Program-made: the position numbers and the translations under genes
The notes under the pieces: model-generated
The model's database searches: none
What the model was told of the DNA's origin: nothing
The model's input: the letters and a program-made list of their open reading frames with translations, nothing else
Part shown: positions 14,198-16,605 of the stretch, in pieces
Layout: the number at the start of each line of letters is the position of its first letter
Position numbering within the stretch: position 1 is the first letter of the stretch
Source of the DNA: Verrucomicrobiota bacterium
GTDB lineage: Bacteria; Verrucomicrobiota; Verrucomicrobiia; Chthoniobacterales; UBA10450
Direction: 5' to 3'
DNA: 16,605 bases
NCBI GenBank assembly: GCA_003217835.1
Contig: QHMQ01000088.1
Coordinates: 1-16,605 of the forward strand

Positions 14198-16605
14198 CTA
14201 CTTCATCGCGACCGGTTTCTTCGATTCCTCTAAAAGTTTCTCAAAACGCGGATCGCCGCGCAGCGGATCCCAATACGGGTACAACCGCAATTGGCCATAG
14301 GAGAGCTCACTGGGAATCCGTAGAACTTCTTCCAATTGTTTAATCGCGAGATCTTTTTCGCCTACCCAGGCATAGATGATTGCCAGATCTCTTAGCAACT
14401 CTGCACCCGTAACCGCGTCTTTTGTAACGGGTAAGAGTTCCACGGCACGACGACCCTCACGGACCGCATCTTCCTTGCGACGTAGCGCGGCATCGATCTT
14501 CCCCAGGGCGGAGAGAGCTTCAGTATTATCGGGCTACTCGCGTAAAATCTTTTCCAACTCAATACGCGCCGCAGTAAATGCCGTTCCGGCGCCTGAAGCA
14601 TCGTTCCGTGCACGCGCCGCCAAACCTTCAAAAAAGGACCGAGGGGGAATTCCTTCTAGAGGCAACGAAGCTAACGCGCGCCCCATCTCGGTGGCGTCGC
14701 GCCGGCAAAGAGCAAAATAAAGCCATAGGTCAGCAACCGGGTCCATCCCGCTTGGATCTTCAGTTACAATGTTCTGAATAGCCCAGGGTGCGTGTCGGCG
14801 CGTGATTCCAGATCTACCAGCGCCCGCCCAAAACGCATAGCGGGATTGCCCGGTTCGACCGCTACAGCGCGATCCGCGGCAGCCGCCGCCTCCGGGTAGC
14901 GCCGCTGCCACCAGTAATTTATAGCGGCTCTGCTAGGGAACCACACGCTACGGGGATCGAGTTCGGCGCCGCGTTCGAAATCGCTTGTGGATTGCTTCCA
15001 ACGACCTTGCCGTTTAGCGATGTGAGCGGTTATGTCAAAAACGGATGCGTCGTTAGGCAATGCGCGCCGGGCAAGGCCAACTTCCGTGAGGGCGGTTTCG
15101 TAGTCGCGATAACAGCGATAGGCGACACACGCCGCAGCGAGATGCGGCTCGCCACGGTCGGGGCCGAGGCGTAAAGCCGCGTCGCGCGCCTCCTTAGCAA
15201 GCGCCAGATGGGCAGGCGTGTGATCGACTCCAAGAAAGTAAAGCCAGGCATGGGCTCGCGCCAGTTCACAATAGGCGAGCAAGAACGTTGGATCGTATGC
15301 TACAGCCTGGTCCAGTAACCGTGTTATTTCGCGCAAATCCGGGATACGAGGTAGCGCGCCCAGCTTTCTGGCTCGCAAGTAGCGACCGTACGCGATAAGG
15401 TTGGTCGTGGGCGGCTGTTCAATTGCAGATTTCTCCGCCGGTGAGAGCTTCGCCTGAAGCTGGCCGGCAATTGCTTTGGCAATCTCGCTCTGGATTACGA
15501 AGACGTCATCAAGCGGTCGATCGTAGCGCTCGACCCACAAATGTGTATCCGTTTTTGCGTCGATTAACTGTGCGGTGACGCGGACGCGATTTGCGGCACG
15601 CTGCACGCTTCCCTCGACCACATGCGCGACGCCGAGTTCATTCGCGATCTGGCGCACGTTTCGTTTCACGCCGGTTTTGTACTGCATCATCGATGTCCTG
15701 CTGATGACTTTCAAGTCCGCGATTTTTGCCAGGTCATTAAGGATTTCGTCTTGTACACCATCAGTGAAAAACGCGTTTTCGGGATCGGCGCTCAGATTCT
15801 CGAAGGGGAGTACCGCGATACTCTTGTAAGGAATCGCCGCAATACTGGCGGGCAGCGGGTGCGGTGATTCTCTCTCCCAAAACATCACACCAGTCGCCGC
15901 TCCAAGGGCGACCACTGATGCCAGCAGCACCGTAGTAGTTGGATTCCGTCGCACCCATTTTCGTCCGCGCGTGAAAACTCCAACGCGCCGGGCGTGAATC
16001 GGCTCGTGTCGCAGCCAATGTTCAAGATCATCGGCGAGCGCTCCGGCGGATTCATAGCGCGCGTTGGGATCGGGCTCCAGACAGCGGCCGACGATTGTCT
16101 CCAGATCGCGGTCCAGCGACGGAGCGAGTGAACGCAAACGTGGCGCCGGAGTCGCAGCAGCCTGATGAATAACACAAAGAACATTCGGGCCCACGAACGG
16201 GGGCCGGCCAGTTAGAAGGTAAAACAGAATCGCGCCCAGACTGTAGAGGTCGGCGGCGCAGGTAAGCTTATCGGCTGGGCATTCAGTCTGTTCGGGTGCG
16301 ATGTAGCCCGGTGTCCCGAGTGTCTCCAGCGTTCTTGTGAGAGCGCTATCTTGATCGAGCCATTTTGCGAGGCCAAAGTCGCTCACCATCGGCTCCCCAT
16401 TTTCATCAAGAAGGATGTTTCCCGGCTGAAGATCGCGATGCAGAACTCCCTTGCCATGGGCGTATGCAATCCCGCGCGCCACCTTTGCCATCAGCCGCAC
16501 ACACTCGCGCGGCTTGGTGCGCAACGTAGGCGCCGCGCTACGAAGGCTTCCACCCTCTGCGTATTTCATGCTAAAAAACGGCAGGCCCTCTTCACTTTCG
16601 CTGAC
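14198..16605 (-). pseudogene. Ser/Thr protein kinase-TolB-like-TPR protein, N-terminus off the window edge, with frameshift and internal stop
   Basis: The coding frame enters from the right edge inside the kinase domain (EGLPFFSMKYAEGGSL, just after the hinge). It contains HRDLQPGNILLD, DFGLAKWL, GTPGYIAPEQ and DLYSLGAILFYLLTGRPPF. A transmembrane helix follows (TTTVLLASVVALGAATGVMFW), then a TolB/FlgO-like domain (SIAVLPFENLSADPENAFF, FTDGVQDEILNDLAKI) and TPR-type repeats. Two lesions follow. Near 14786-14788 a run of three C seems to have lost one base; the frame then reads to a stop at 14764, while the family sequence goes on in another frame (AIQNIVTEDPSG, PVADLWLYFALCRRD). At 14534-14536 a TAG replaces what is probably CAG in LRE-*-PDNTEALSALGKIDAAL. 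Beyond it the frame continues through YAWVGEKDLAIKQLE and LSYGQLRLYPYWDPLRGDP to the natural stop at 14198. As sequenced, an intact protein would end early in the TPR region. Confidence 0.8.

Overview
The window looks like a chromosomal piece of a soil-type Verrucomicrobium, most plausibly Spartobacteria/Chthoniobacterales. This is inference from gene content: a PilM/PilN-flavoured type II secretion cluster, a large Asp-box (sortilin/VPS10-like) exported protein, a kinase-TolB-like-TPR protein, moderate GC, and few Shine-Dalgarno sites outside tightly packed operons. No marker RNA or mobile element is present, so the taxonomy is tentative. Coding density is high and the longest gene-free stretch is under 200 bases.

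Left part (1-6447): a type II secretion (T2SS) locus. An exported protein of unknown function and the major pseudopilin gspG are on the plus strand. They converge on a long minus-strand operon read gspH-gspI-gspJ-gspK-gspL-like-gspM-like-(GspC/PilP-like proline-rich protein), whose genes overlap or nearly touch. GspD, GspE, GspF and the prepilin peptidase are not in the window. Two defects are visible. gspJ is split by a one-base frameshift near 5344. The gspL-like gene has no ATG/GTG/TTG at the position dictated by its strong ribosome binding site and instead appears to begin at ATC (4000), 36 codons upstream of the first conventional start (TTG 3892).

Middle (6572-10069): a SAM-dependent methyltransferase (minus) is divergent from a small DUF1232/YkvA-like membrane protein (plus). 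A compact plus-strand trio follows: an FTR1-family iron permease, an outer-membrane beta-barrel-like protein and a monohaem c-type cytochrome lipoprotein. The last two genes overlap at ATGA. I read the trio as an iron import unit spanning both membranes, with the cytochrome as a candidate electron-transfer partner.

Right part (10144-16605): a 1063-residue exported Asp-box beta-propeller protein and a sugar-1-phosphate nucleotidyltransferase. Next comes a 60-bp nested inverted repeat sitting between convergent genes. Last is a minus-strand Ser/Thr kinase-TolB-like-TPR gene that runs off the right edge. That gene carries a frameshift near 14787 and an in-frame TAG at 14534-14536, with recognisable family sequence on both sides of each lesion, so it is either decayed or damaged by consensus error.

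No CRISPR array, tRNA, rRNA, integrase or transposase was seen. The points most worth a second look are the ATC start, the clustered lesions, the FTR1/barrel/cytochrome operon and the nested inverted repeat.
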